A DNA stretch of 64,000 bases from Siphonodentalium dalli (taxonomy: Eukaryota > Mollusca > Scaphopoda > Gadilida > Siphonodentaliidae), in NCBI GenBank assembly GCA_032622095.1, contig CP136063.1, positions 184,679,956 to 184,743,955 on the forward strand, read 5' to 3'. Numbering within the stretch: position 1 is the first letter of the stretch; every line of letters begins with the position of its first letter. Below the pieces are notes generated by a model that saw nothing but the letters and a program-made list of their open reading frames with translations, was not told where the DNA came from and did not search any database. Below are positions 1 to 11,232 of the stretch, in pieces. A program made the position numbers and the translations under genes.

Positions 1-158
1 TATCCGAATAAGACGACCATCGGTGGATAAGACGGCCATCGAAATTTTATGGCCTTCATGTCGTGATAACCACATTTAGTTTCTGCCATGAATAAATATC
101 AATTGTACATATGTGTTATTTTTGTTACAATCAACGTTTGTTTCAACATCATAATCTG

Positions 159-335
159 ACGTAAATTCAACGTCAGAATATGACGTCTATCTAACTTTCA
201 TATCCAACCATAATCCCAACGTTTGGGTCTAACGTAAATCCAACGTCAGAATATGACGTCTATCTAACTTTCATATCCAACCGTAATCCGACGTAAATCC
301 AACGTTTGGGTCTAACGTAAATATGACGTCATGTG
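159..335 (+). repeat. Tandem repeat of about 72 bp rich in TGACGT
   Basis: Two copies and a partial third of a unit starting ACGTAAATCCAACGTCAG and containing ATATGACGTCTATC. Seven or more ACGT cores occur within 180 bp, several in CRE-like TGACGT context. Before 159, bases 1-45 hold two GATAAGACG-type words that may be the edge of another repeat. Confidence 0.6.
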
Positions 336-1000
336 CCCACTGGGATGTGGAGCCCACATGATTCCTGGAAGTTACAAGAGAGATTTGTCACGTGTTAATA
401 CATTTCTTCACATTATCTGCACGTAGTCTGTTATAGGGAACTGAAGTTCATTTCACCAGAATGTGTTATGCAACAACTTATAGCTATTGTCTTCGTGTTT
501 CACAGATAAGTATTTTCTAATCAAAGCATATGTATCGTTTCAGGCACACAGTAATTATATTACAAGTGATGATCGACCCAAGTCTCACTTGGAATGTTCT
601 CCCGCCTTTGGAAAGTTGTGAAAAACGAGGACCAAGAGCACTCGATAATAAGGACAAAAAACTCTGCTGAAAGTTCTAATAATAATATTGTCCACCCAAT
701 GTGAGTCTCGGGTACACAAGCGCAGGTGAAATTTCACAAAAAAATACTGGATTGCTATTGTAAATATGTTTCATAGTATTGATCCTCTTCTCACTGCCGA
801 GTTTACGATTTTTGTAAATTTGTGAATTGTTTAATATTAACCGGTATCTCCTTCTCTACTTGATAATAAGACGGTTGGATTCGTTTATCTTTATACTATT
901 TAAAGGTTTATTTTAACTGTTCATTTTACCTCAAATTGTTCTAAATCTACCACCTCTGAATTTTCATAGTTTGTGTTGTCTGCTACTTAATTGTTTATAA
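336..1000. other. No gene or clear repeat seen
   Basis: AT-rich sequence. No credible coding frame, splice pair or inverted repeat was recognised. Confidence 0.5.
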
Positions 1001-1002
1001 AA

Positions 1003-1895
1003 TGAAAGTATCAATGACACTGTAGCTCAACTTGGAAAGGGAATAATTTCATGTGTTACAGTCAATGGAGCGATGGGACGCCGGAAAGTTGAAATGTCTA
1101 AGTAATACTAGATTATCAAGAGATATGTATAAAGTAAAATACAAGACGGTTGCTGGCGGCTGTTTTCCAATGAAATTGAAAATAATTTGATACCTTCCAT
1201 CTAGTAGATCAATATCAAGATTAATATGAAGTTTGGTGATGATCGGATGGGAGAAGTGGACTAGTAGGGTGTGCCAAAGAGTAAAATCCAACATGGCCAG
1301 CGGACATGTTTTATGGCCAAATGACCTCAAAATGACTCGTTCCCATCTACCTGTGCATGTCATCAGCCATGACAAATTTCATAATTATCCGACCAAAGCT
1401 ACGACTTGCCAAAGGATTTAGTCATTCAAAGAGTAAAATCCAAGATGGCTGCTGGCGGTCATATTTTATGGCCGAATGACCCCGGAATGACTCGATCCTA
1501 TCTACATGTCAATATTAACATCCATGACAAATTTCATGATGATCCGACCAAAGGTACGACATGTAGCCCGTGCCAAAGTATTTAGTCATGCAAAAAGTAA
1601 ATTACAAGATGGCTGCTGGCTGCCATGTTTTTATTTTGGCCGAATGACCCCAAAATGACTCGCTCCCATCTACGTGTCAATATTAACATAATTTACAAAT
1701 TTCATGATGATCAGACAAACAGTACGGCCTGTATCCCGTGCTATTGGTTTGAATTTTGAAATCCAAGATGGCCATTGGCGGTCATGTTTTTTCGCTGAAT
1801 GACCCCAAAATGACTATTTCCCATCTACATGTCAATGTCAACAGCTATGACAATTTCATAATGATCTGACCAAAGGTACGACATGTAGCCCGTGC
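1003..1895 (+). repeat. 164-bp tandem family with its leader, copy 1
   Basis: A leader (1003-1100, TGAAAGTATCAATGACAC ... ACAGTCAATGGAGCGA) is followed by about four degenerate units starting near 1280, 1432, 1596 and 1750. Each unit begins with GTAAAATCCAAGATGGC, has GCCGAATGACCCCAAAATGA in the middle and GACCAAAGGTACGAC near the end. The same leader-plus-units order recurs at 62429-63297, and singly at 26860 and 27920-28560. Confidence 0.8.
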
Positions 1896-1919
1896 TAAAG
1901 AACATTGTTGGCAGACGCA

Positions 1920-1920
1920 C

Positions 1921-1951
<31 letters not shown>

Positions 1952-1961
1952 ACACACACAC
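1920..1961 (+). repeat. C18 run followed by (CA)n
   Basis: A run of 18 C passes directly into about 12 CA repeats. Confidence 0.95.
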
Positions 1962-2206
1962 GGATGACGGATACCAAGCCATGACAATAGCTCAAACTTT
2001 ACAACGTTAAGTTGAGCTAAAAAATCATTAAAACTTATTACGCCCTGCTGGTGTATACTGCCAGGCTGAACTGGCCATGTCAATGGAGCTATGGACGTAC
2101 CAAAGGCGCTAGGGGATATCTCGCTGAACAACACATTTCCGGTTTTACACAACGTGAGTTATTTTAGGAAATATGGTTAAAATGTAGTAGCTATATTGAG
2201 TACCGG

Positions 2207-2608
2207 TTAACCCTTTACCCAACAAACCGGCCAAAACCGGCCAAATAAAGCTTCAACAGCCTAAAATATCTTCGGTCTGTCTCAATAAAACCATACAAAT
2301 ATGGATATCATTGGAACCGGCTCATTGACCACATTGTGATGGTTATAGTTATGCCCTGTGCCAATGCATTCTCTTATATATGCGAGTCGACCATAGGTCG
2401 CCTCGCATATATAAGAGAATGCATTGGCCTAAAAAAAAAATCTTTTTTTAACACTTTTTACCATTTTTTCTTACATTCTTTAACAATTTTATAATTTTTA
2501 ATGTGTTAAGCCAGTGCATTCTCTTATATATGCGAGGCGACCTATGGTCGACTCGCATATATAAGAGAATGCATTGGCACAGGGCCCTTCTGTTGGGTAA
2601 AGGGTTAA
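2207..2608. mobile_element. TTAA-flanked MITE with two nested hairpins
   Basis: Flanked by TTAA at 2207-2210 and 2605-2608. The 14-bp terminal inverted repeat CCCTTTACCCAACA is perfect at 2211-2224 and 2591-2604. The target and CCC ends are those of piggyBac-type elements. Inside are two palindromes (about 2360-2427 and 2512-2578) built on TGCATTCTCTTATATATGCG, in mutually inverted order. Confidence 0.85.
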
Positions 2609-3524
2609 ACTTTTTGCAAAATGAATGTATTCGCGGATGTATCTTCGCGGATGTCTCGTTGTTGCAGTAAGTAACTTTTATGACCACATTAATTGCTTTC
2701 GATATTTAGGTGTGAACAATGGCTGGGCTTGAAGATTTTATTGCGGGAATACAATGCATAATATAACAGCTAACATTGCTGGTGATGTATGTCTTAATTT
2801 GGAATACAGACTTAATGTCGTATTGTGAAGTGTTGTATTGTGTGTATTTAATCCGGTTAGTAGATGTGTGTCCGCATTTAGAGGCTTTCTGGTATGGTGA
2901 ATGAGAAACCTCCAGTGATGTTATTTTATCTTGAGGGCGTTACCATTTCTGACTATGGTTTTCTTGTCATATCTATCTCAATGTTTTTTAAGTTTTACTA
3001 GGCGCACGTGTAAATAATGGTGTTCATAGGGATAGTTATATATATTTTTTATTTTTTAAGGAAATTTGCTTCTTGAACAAATCAATAAGCATCAAAAATA
3101 CATATCATATTCACAAAAATATTGATAAGTATAGACAAGTATAGCCACAAAGTACGAATGGCCAAAGGCACTCGCAATACATTAACCCTTTTCAACTGAG
3201 CGTTGGAGATGTAAATTGTTCATCATGGAGGGATGTTCAGGAAATAAAATCAGGCGACAGACAATACAATAGCAGGATTCGTATTCATTGGTTGGAATGT
3301 TCAGATAATACATTCAACAAAATGGCCGATATGGCCGTCTGTTGAACTTATTATCTGAACATTTCCTAAAGGAACTACTCGTTAATGATTATTTAGTAAA
3401 GCATGGGGTTATAAACCCTCGATAAAAAGCGAAGACGCTCCATTCCCTATTGTATAGAAGCCGACTTCAAAATATGTGTGTAAAGGTTGGTGGAAAATAT
3501 GTAAAAATTCAGATGGTCAAGACT
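2609..3524. other. Non-coding stretch with one small hairpin
   Basis: No gene seen. At 3294-3372 a perfect stem of about 27 bp (TGTTCAGATAATACATTC and its near complement) encloses AATGGCCGATATGGCCG. Confidence 0.55.
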
Positions 3525-3942
3525 GCATGCAAATAGTGTGTCTGTCATTTGTAGAATGAGGTCCCCCGAGTGTGAATTTAGTGACGTTATCCCCAACTCT
3601 TTGGTAACCTTATTCTGCTTAGTCCTCAACTGCTATGGGAGACCTGTGATCAGATTGGAGTTGCCCAGTTGAAGTTGGTAATATTCACCCATTATAGTCA
3701 CCTCGATTATGCATTTTATCTTCTGCAACATATGGGGATATAGAAACTGAACAGATGGTAAAAAGTAACTAAAACAATGCTAATTATAGACCATAAATAC
3801 TTCCCAGAAGATTATGCCTAAACAGAGCGAGGTCCCCAGAGGGTGAACTTCCTGACGCTAGCCCGCTTTGCGGGACAGTGTCACTAAATTCACCCTCTGT
3901 GGACCTCATTCTGTAACTTACAGACACACTGTGTTTGCATGC
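3525..3942. mobile_element. MITE with GTGTGTCTGTCATTTG ends, copy 1
   Basis: Inverted ends GCATGCAAATAGTGTGTC (left) and GACACACTGTGTTTGCATGC (right). Subterminal GAATGAGGTCCCC is followed by a GAGTGTGAATTTAGTGAC or AGAGGGTGAA module that appears three times in alternating orientation. The copy at 61245-61689 has the same modules. Confidence 0.75.
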
Positions 3943-5000
3943 TTGCCGATGGTATCATTTGTGAACGTGTTTGATAAACAATGATAATATGGAAATACAA
4001 GTAATTGATCCAGATTGAGATTCCATACATTGAATAACGAAGAGTGTAGGAATTCTACTCTGAAAGAGTCAAGTTTGATCCAATCCTTAAAGGTACTCAA
4101 TCCGATTCCATAGTCCCCATATAATCAGATTCCAACAACAGCAACATTTTTAGAAATGCCACTTCAGTTAATAGAATCGATTAATTGCCAAAACATAATG
4201 CTAACCACTGTCAACTATACTATAAAATTGCCTGAAACGCGTTATTTACCAACATATTGTTCGACGAAATTTGGCCTTATATATTATCAATAGAAAGCCT
4301 TTTGATTTTAGAATTATCGACCTTCATCCGCATTTGGTCCGAGACTTTCGACTGGTCGACTCTTTATTGGGCCACTAATAATTCTCAATGGTGAAAAATA
4401 ATAGATTTCAAAAATCGATATCTAATAATTCCGAGCTTTGATAGGTGGGTTCCTCGACTCGAATCAAATATTTTTTACCCCGAATCCAAATAAACAGTAA
4501 TTGAGGGGCGCTTAATCGATTATGCATCTTTAAATAATTTATAGTTTAAGTGAAATAACACAAACTTTAGTGGGGTTCACAGGCTTACTTGATACAATCC
4601 GATTCCGCTTTCGATGTCCAATTCGACGTTTTGTAACCAGAAAATTTGAATGGCGGCGAGTCGGTTTTCTGTGAGACGAAGAACACGAATAAAGCTGCAC
4701 TAAATGTGTACTAGTACTCCCTTCTCAGTGTAAATAACTAACTGAAAGCATGTTCTAGCCTTTATGGTACGCACTTCGGACAAAGCAAACATATTTTATA
4801 CGTAATATTACCATGCCACCATACAACATCCTGTTCATTCGAAGTTGTTCCATAGGCCTCATTGTGTGTTTTATATCTGTTGTAAATCGCGATTCGCGTG
4901 CACACAATCAAAAATACAATGACCCGCACCCGCTGACAATTAAATGTGTAGCACAAACTTTCCGAGTTTTCGGTCGCAAAACCCATACATGTTTATGGGG
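3943..5000. other. Non-coding; includes one copy of a GGTTCCTCGACTC repeat (about 4395-4540)
   Basis: No gene seen. 4395-4540 (TCGATATCTAATAATTCCGAGC ... GAATCAAATATTTTTTACC, quoted in part) resembles 9495-9640 and, inverted, 63690-63785, so it is a dispersed repeat of at least three copies. Confidence 0.5.
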
Positions 5001-5810
5001 GGTAGGGTTCTCTATTCCGAAGGTTCGCTAATCCGAAGGTTCACTAATCCGAAGGTTCACTAATCCGAAGGTTCACTATTCCGAAGGTTCACTATTCCGA
5101 AGGTTTTCTATTATGGGAGTTTTTAGCCAGAAATGAATCAAAATTTGCGCCCCCGTACATTTATACACCCCAATCTAATATCTAATTTGTCTCAGATGTC
5201 GGTTATTAATAGCAAGAAGACAGTATCAGTTTATCATTTTAATATTATAGAAAGTTGAAAACACAATGACTGAAATAAACTACGAGTTAGAGATGCATTC
5301 TACCCGAACTGGCAATCTGTTCTTGAAAGAAACAACATTAAAATCAATACAAAGTCAGAATTGCAGTTAGGTCCATTCAGCGATATTCTGCTATACAGTA
5401 AGTTATAGCGCTCCAGTATTGATTGACCGTAAGAGCCCCACTGTTATAGTCCGCCTTTAGCATTTGGGACATTATATTAATCAAAATAACTCCTATGTAA
5501 ATCATTTATAAATCAGATGATTTATTGAAGTTATGTCTACGTAAACTAACACTTCATAAAACGACATATATGTCGTTTTAGTCCTCATAGTCGTTCTACT
5601 CGCCAAAGGGTTAAATCTCAAGGAAACCCACGAAAACAAAAATCACATTTTTTTTTTTAATGTTTTAAGTTATTTCCTTCATAAAAATAGTCTTCGTACT
5701 AAAGAACCCTCTCAATACTTTAGAATATAGATTTAACTTTTAAAATAATAAAAACCTTCGGAATAGTGAACCTTCGGATTAGTGAACCTTCGGAATAGAG
5801 ACATGTTCCC
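5001..5810. mobile_element. Foldback element with 16-bp tandem-repeat termini and 10-bp target duplication
   Basis: The left end is a head-to-tail array of six 16-bp words of the form CCGAAGGTTCACTAAT (about 5017-5112). The right end (about 5752-5800) carries the inverse words. The element is flanked by a 10-bp direct repeat GTTTATGGGG (4991-5000 and 5811-5820), consistent with a target-site duplication. The roughly 640-bp interior is AT-rich without a coding frame; it contains a small palindrome AAAACGACATATATGTCGTTTT near 5556. Confidence 0.82.
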
Positions 5811-5886
5811 GTTTATGGGGAAGATATAACTATTATCACAGTTAATAATTAGATGTAAATGATATTTCTTGTATTTATACACATGA

Positions 5887-8523
5887 CATGCATGTGATGA
5901 TATACCCCCAGTTGGGGCCAGTCTAGACAGTTTGACCTATATTCTCTGCAGGACCCCAGTTGGGGCCAGTCTAGACAGTTTGACCTATATTCACGGAAGT
6001 ACATGACCTATATTCTCCGCAGTTCGCCCATTGTAGTACCCCCGTTTGGGTGTCTATTATGTTGCATCATGGTCTATTTTTATAAATTTAGGTTATGATC
6101 CCCTTGTAATCTGATTATTATTTCGATAGAGCATATTTATCAGTGTATTATCTACATGTATATCACGTGAGGACCTTGGTGGGAATAGCTTCAGTCTTGA
6201 ATGTTAAAGTGACACTAGGCTCTCACTATGGATGAATGTTAAAGTGACACATGGCACACACTGTGGGATAATGTTAAAGTGACACTCGCATTGAAAACTT
6301 CAAAAATCTCAAAAATTTCAAAACTTCAGAAATTTCAAAAACTTCAAAAATTTCCAAAACTTCAAAAATTTCAAAAATCTAAAAAAAATCCTAAAACTTC
6401 AAAAACAAAATTTTCCAAAATAAAACAAAAAGGAAAAACTTCAAAAAAAAATCCTAAATTAAGAAAAATGAAAAACTTCAACTTTTTCTAAAATTGAAAA
6501 ATAATTTAAAATTAACCCATTGCCAATTCTAAGGGTTCCACACTACATCTGAGGGGATATTGAGTGGTCTACCCACGTCTCCTAAACCTAGAATAAGATC
6601 TAGCCCATCAGAAAATCCGCCTCCTGCAATGCCTGTCATTCGAATCTGACGCAATCCCTACTTCTGGCGCAATGCCTGAGTCATTCGAATATGATGCAAT
6701 CCCTACTTCCGGCGCAACGCCTGAGTCTTTGGAATCTGACACAATCCCTCGCGAACCCTACCGGCTGACTCCGCGCGCCCATTGGCTAAGCGTTGTATCA
6801 CATGCTTATTATTTCATCATATCATGGAAATTCAATGTTTTGTCATCACTCATGAGATATAACCCATATCCACTGAAAAAGGGTGGATATCCTCTATATA
6901 TCATAATTTTTCTTTGTTATCTTTTTTTTTATCCCTCTTTTTTATCTACCACCTCATTTTTTCTTTCTTTTTATTCGCTCTTCTTTTTCTTACAGCTTCT
7001 AATCCCTCATAATCTTCGAATATCCACTTTCATCTCCAAGTTTTTGAAAAATTCCCTGTTTAGTAGCACCTCCAGATGGGCTCTATAGAATTTGAACGCG
7101 GCATCCATCTTGGATATTACTCTTTCTATGACTAAATCCGTTAGCACATCTTGTTTTCCATAATTTATTCATTCCTAATCGCTCCATTGACTGTAACACA
7201 TTAAATTACCCCCTCCCCCTGTATTGGGAGTACATCCTTGATTATTAATATTTCCTCCTTCCATGGTGTGCATGTTCCTTGGGACATCTTTGCTAATGTG
7301 AAGCCACACCTATTATATATATATATATATGACTTTAAAAGCCCGCGAAAATATTACTCATATTATAGACTTCCCTTTGAAGACCTTTGTATGTGACAAT
7401 GATCCGTAAGATTGTTTTTAAGTGACACTGGCCAGTGAAACTGAGACTACGGGTATGAACTAGCCCACTTCACATCGTAACAATAATAAATATAACTTTG
7501 CGCCGTCCGCAACGAGTTCGATAAAAGATTCGAGATTATGATGCAAGTTGTGTTCTGTATTTATTCTACACCGTTCAGTCAGATAAGTTCAATCCATGTA
7601 TGTCACCTTTATTGTTACTATAGGAACCTTTATTTTGATTTAAGTCTGACAAATAACCAGTAATTATGGAGGGATCACCGGAAGCGGATGATCAACGTAA
7701 TGTACGTCATCTTTCTTGGCGACAACGTCAACAAGAATAGTTCCGGCTTGTATTCCACTAGAGGTATACACTAATATGTATTCAATGGCTGGGATTCCGT
7801 TGAATACATGTGACTCACGTCAATGGGTGTGGAATAAATTAAAAGACAGTTAATTTTAATTTAATTTTAAATTATTTTTCAATTTTAGAAAAAGTTTAAG
7901 TTTTTGAAGTATTTCATTGTTTTTTAATTTAGGAATTATTTTTAAAGTTTTTCATTTTTGTTTTTATTTTTGAAAAATTTTAAGCTTTTTAAGTTTTTTG
8001 AATTTTTTTTAGATTTTTGAAGTTTTGGAAATTTTTTAGATTTTTGAAGTTTTCAATGCGAGTGTCACTTTAACATTATCCCACAGTGTGTGCCATGTGT
8101 CACTTTAACATTCATCCATAGTGAGAGCCTAGTGTCACTTTAACATTCATTACAGTGAGTGCCGAGTGTCTCTTTAAATTCTCTATGAGTACCGAGTGTC
8201 CCTTTAACATTCAAGACTGAAGCTATCCCCACCGATGTCCTCACGTGATATACATGTAGATAATACACTGATACATACGCTCTATCGAAATAATAATCAG
8301 ATTACAAGGGGATCATAACCTAAATTTATAAAAATAGACCATGATGCAGCATAATAGACACCCAAACGGGGGTACTACAATGGGCGAACTGCGGAGAATA
8401 TAGGTCATGTACTTCCGTGAATATAGGTCAAACTGTCTAGACTGGCCCCCAACTGGGGTCCTGCAGAGACTATAGGTCAAACTGTCTAGACTGGCCCCAA
8501 CTGGGGGAATATCATCATGCATG
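5887..8523. mobile_element. 2.6-kb element with about 620-bp terminal inverted repeats
   Basis: The arms run from CATGCATGTGATGATAT (5887) inward to about 6490, and from about 7870 outward to CATGCATG at 8516-8523. They share, in inverse order, GGGGCCAGTCTAGACAG (twice per arm), a GTTAAAGTGACAC motif repeated three to five times per arm, and a poly-A-rich TCAAAAATTTC stretch. The 1.4-kb centre (6490-7870) has a 54-bp repeat (6625-6760) but no transposase-like frame. The 138-codon frame at 6672-7088 runs through that repeat and low-complexity T-rich DNA and looks fortuitous. Confidence 0.8.
6620..6760 (+). repeat. 54-bp tandem repeat, about 2.5 copies
   Basis: Units contain CATTCGAATCTGACGCAATC and CCTACTTCYGGCGCAAYGCC. 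The length is divisible by three, so one frame reads P-E-S-x-E-x-D-x-I-P repeatedly. The first unit has a 2-bp deletion that breaks this frame. Confidence 0.65.
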
Positions 8524-8745
8524 AGCGATTAAATCACAAAAAAAGTTTTTCCTCAACTTATCCTGATATGCAGTAAAATTGTGAAGCTTAATACCGTTTG
8601 CTAAATTGTCTGGCAATCCGATCATTGTTGGTGTGTTCTTGTGACTAAATACAATTCTAACTGATGTGCCAAAAATTGGATTTAGTAACTTGTCAATTCT
8701 TGAGAAAGAGAACAAGACACTCGAAAGCAGCGTATTTTGCGCTAT

Positions 8746-8812
8746 CGAACCGGACGATAAAACGCCGAACCGGACGATAAAACGCCGAACCGGACATCAA
8801 AAGAAGAACCGG
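8746..8812 (+). repeat. 20-bp tandem repeat, three copies
   Basis: CGAACCGGACGATAAAACGC repeated, the third copy altered. Confidence 0.75.
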
Positions 8813-8924
8813 ATTGTATCGATATGCAGCCTGTGCATGGGCTTGGAGGAATGTATCTCATATACCAAACATTTAACATAATATGAGGACTCATATCAGA
8901 GTATGACACATTACACAAAATGTA

Positions 8925-9141
8925 TTAATCCTTTCATGTCGGGAGAAGCGCTGGTGCAGCATTAAATAGTGTGTGCCAGTGCGTTATCATATAGGGAGCA
9001 TCGAATATATAAGAGAAAGGACTGGCGTACAATGTCAAGGTAAATATTGTTAGGCCAATTCTCTTATATATGCAAGGCTCCCTATATATTGGCACAGGGT
9101 TTTCGCAACATTTCAGGAAGCTCCATTCATGGAACGGTTAA
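8925..9141. mobile_element. TTAA MITE, TGCATTCTCTTATATATGCG family, degenerate copy
   Basis: TTAA at 8925 and 9138. The inner palindromes are partly lost (CAATTCTCTTATATATGC near 9056). The subterminal AGCGCTGGTGCAGCATTAAA is shared with the copies at 59295 and, inverted, at 9808. Confidence 0.7.
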
Positions 9142-9494
9142 GAGTACAATTGGTACAGTTTCTATTTTCCCCAGTGCACTCGGGTCCTTCCATTCCTATC
9201 TCTTCTGACTTCAATATAAGTTGTATAAAACTTCCCTGCGTTTTCTGACGCACATTTAAAAATACCCTGTCCAGTTAAACAGCCCTATAATTTGCTATAA
9301 ATTACTATTTCTTCAGCTTTGGTCTAGTTATTCCCGATTCAGTATTCATGTCGTATGCATGGACATAGACACGTTTTATAACCCACCGATCACACGTGGA
9401 AGAAGATGTTTGTTTACACTTGTAGTGACACGTCGTGCTGGGGAATTCAAGTTCGAACCAGGCTTCACCATATATGGAATTCGCGCTGAGTAGA

Positions 9495-9640
9495 AATAAA
9501 AAGATTTTAAAAAAATCTAAATATAACCTCTAATCTTTGAAGTTCCTTGACTCAAATCAAATATTTTTCATCGAATTCGAATAAATAGTACTGGGGGGGG
9601 GAATCAAACATGACATCTTTAAACGATGAACGATGAGTCA
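9495..9640 (+). repeat. Dispersed repeat, copy of 4395-4540
   Basis: Shares TTGACTCAAATCAAATATTTTTC and a following ACAGTA-like segment with the 4.4-kb copy, in the same orientation. Ends near a G9 run at 9593. Confidence 0.55.
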
Positions 9641-9803
9641 GCCTTGTTGAATAGAACTGGAAACCCATGCATTCTCCGAATCTCTCTCGCGCATAACTTC
9701 AACTCGAAGCACAACGAAGCACAGTATTTTGTCTCAAGGTGAACAAGAGAGAACAGTTTCCGCTTTGGACGGATAATTCACGTGTTCAAAAAACGTAGCT
9801 AGT

Positions 9804-10031
9804 TTAACCCTTTCATGACTGGAGCTTCCTGAATTTTTGCGAAAACCCTGTGCCAATGCATTCTCTTATATATGAGTACATTGGCCCAACAATATTTACA
9901 TTGATCTTATAAGCCACTGCATTCTCTTATATATGCGAGGCTCCCTATGGGAGACTCGCAGATATAAAATAATGCACTGGCACAGGGTCTTTAATGCTGC
10001 ATCAGCGCAGCTCCTGTCACGAAAGGGCTAA
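9804..10031. mobile_element. TTAA MITE, TGCATTCTCTTATATATGCG family
   Basis: Starts TTAACCCTTTCATGAC. It contains the left unit (CCCTGTGCCAATGCATTCTC) and a palindrome near 9915-9970, and ends GTCACGAAAGGGCTAA (one base off TTAA). It abuts terminal exon B of the claudin-like gene by only a few bases, so the exon's 3-prime UTR would run straight into it. Confidence 0.75.
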
Positions 10032-10035
10032 TCAT

Positions 10036-10295
10036 TCAGAATGAAACTTCTCGGAGGCCAATATCGTTATCACTAGCTCTTGTGATGGTAACCATGCTCG
10101 AAGTTTTTGGTGCGTTGAGGTTAGAATGGTGCCGCAAGTCTCTCGTTCGTCTGTGGTCAAAGTATATAAGTACGCAGGTGATGATTTTGATGAAAAGGCT
10201 GAGACAAACGAGTGCATACGACCACGATAGAGTGCTTTCAGGTAGTCTATCCGCTTCCACTCCGTAAAGTAACAACAGCAGAAACAGGAACGATG
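10036..10295 (-). CDS. Claudin/PMP22-family protein, terminal exon B (alternative TM3-TM4-tail exon or leftover paralogue)
   Basis: Second exon with the same architecture as 15139-15395. The acceptor TTTGTCATTTTCAG ends at 10296 and is better than that of exon A. The phase is identical: G from exon 2 plus CA gives Ala. Joined to exons 1 and 2 it gives 648 bp and 215 residues. The hydrophobic run SFLFLLLLLYG is the end of TM3, followed by a loop with LPESTLSWSY and TM4 (ALVCLSLFIKIITCVLIYF). The 41-residue tail differs completely from that of exon A and ends EVSF. The alternatives are a mutually exclusive terminal exon, or the last exon of a tandem paralogue whose first exons were lost. Intact frame and splice site argue against long-standing decay. 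It sits between two TTAA MITEs. Confidence 0.7.
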
Positions 10296-10389
10296 CTGAA
10301 AATGACAAATATGCTATATATAATTACATACACTTCATTTTCTATAGTTATTTCCCATTTGTTTCTAACAAAAAAACTAATTAGTTAGT

Positions 10390-10607
10390 TTAACCTTTTC
10401 ATGACTTGAGCTCTCTGAAATTTTGCGAAAACCCTGTGCCAATGCATTCTCTTATGTGTCCGAGTCTCCCACATGGAGCCTCGCATATATAAGAGAATAC
10501 ATTGGCCTAACAATATTTACCTTTACCTTGTAAGACAATGCATGCTCTTATATGTGCGATGCTCCCTATAGGAAAATTTCAGGAAGCTACAGTCACGGAA
10601 GTGTTAA
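10390..10607. mobile_element. TTAA MITE, TGCATTCTCTTATATATGCG family
   Basis: TTAA at 10390-10393 and 10604-10607. The palindrome GAGTCTCCCACATGGAGCCTC is flanked by TCTCTTAT and ATAAGAGA. It lies about 95 bp upstream, in gene sense, of terminal exon B. Confidence 0.7.
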
Positions 10608-10727
10608 ATTGTATGGGTAATGGCTTTAGTTACAACACGCGACGTTGAGGCATCGTCGCCATAAAGTTCCCAATATTTCCAACCCAAAGTGCATTTTCAG
10701 TATTAATAACTGTTTTCACTGAGAAAT

Positions 10728-11232
10728 AAGTATACGTAATAATCTCGGTTTAATAATGTAAGTATACGTAATAATCTCGGTTTCACAATGTAAGTATACG
10801 TAATAATCTCGGTTTCATAATGTAAGTATACGTAATAATCTCGGTTTCATAATGTAAGTGTACGTAATAATCTCGGTTTCATAATGTAGGTACGTAATAA
10901 TCTCGGTTTCATAATGTAGGTACGTAATAATCTCGGTTTCCTAATGTAATTATACGTAATCTCGGTTTCATAATATAAGTGTACGTAATAATCTCGGTTT
11001 CATAATGTAGGTAAGTAATAATCTCGGTTTCATATTGTAAGTACGTAATAATCTCGGTTTCCTAATGTAAGTATATGTAATAATCTCGGTTTCATAATGT
11101 GAGTGTACGTAACAATCTCGGTTTCATAATGTGAGTATTCGTAATAATCTCGGTTTCATAATGTGAGTATTCGTAATAATCTCGGTTTCCTAATGTATTT
11201 GTAAGTAATAATTCCGGTTTCCTATAATGTAA
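10728..11232 (+). repeat. 32-bp minisatellite, about 15 copies
   Basis: Unit TAATCTCGGTTTCATAATG plus TAAGTATACGTAA, with internal deletions giving shorter 26-28-bp variants toward the 3-prime part. It lies inside the alternative intron between terminal exons A and B. Confidence 0.92.

Noticed and set aside
6672-7088. 138-codon plus frame inside the 2.6-kb element, considered as transposase remnant
   Set aside because: It is formed by the 54-bp repeat followed by T-rich low-complexity DNA. No DDE or other catalytic pattern.
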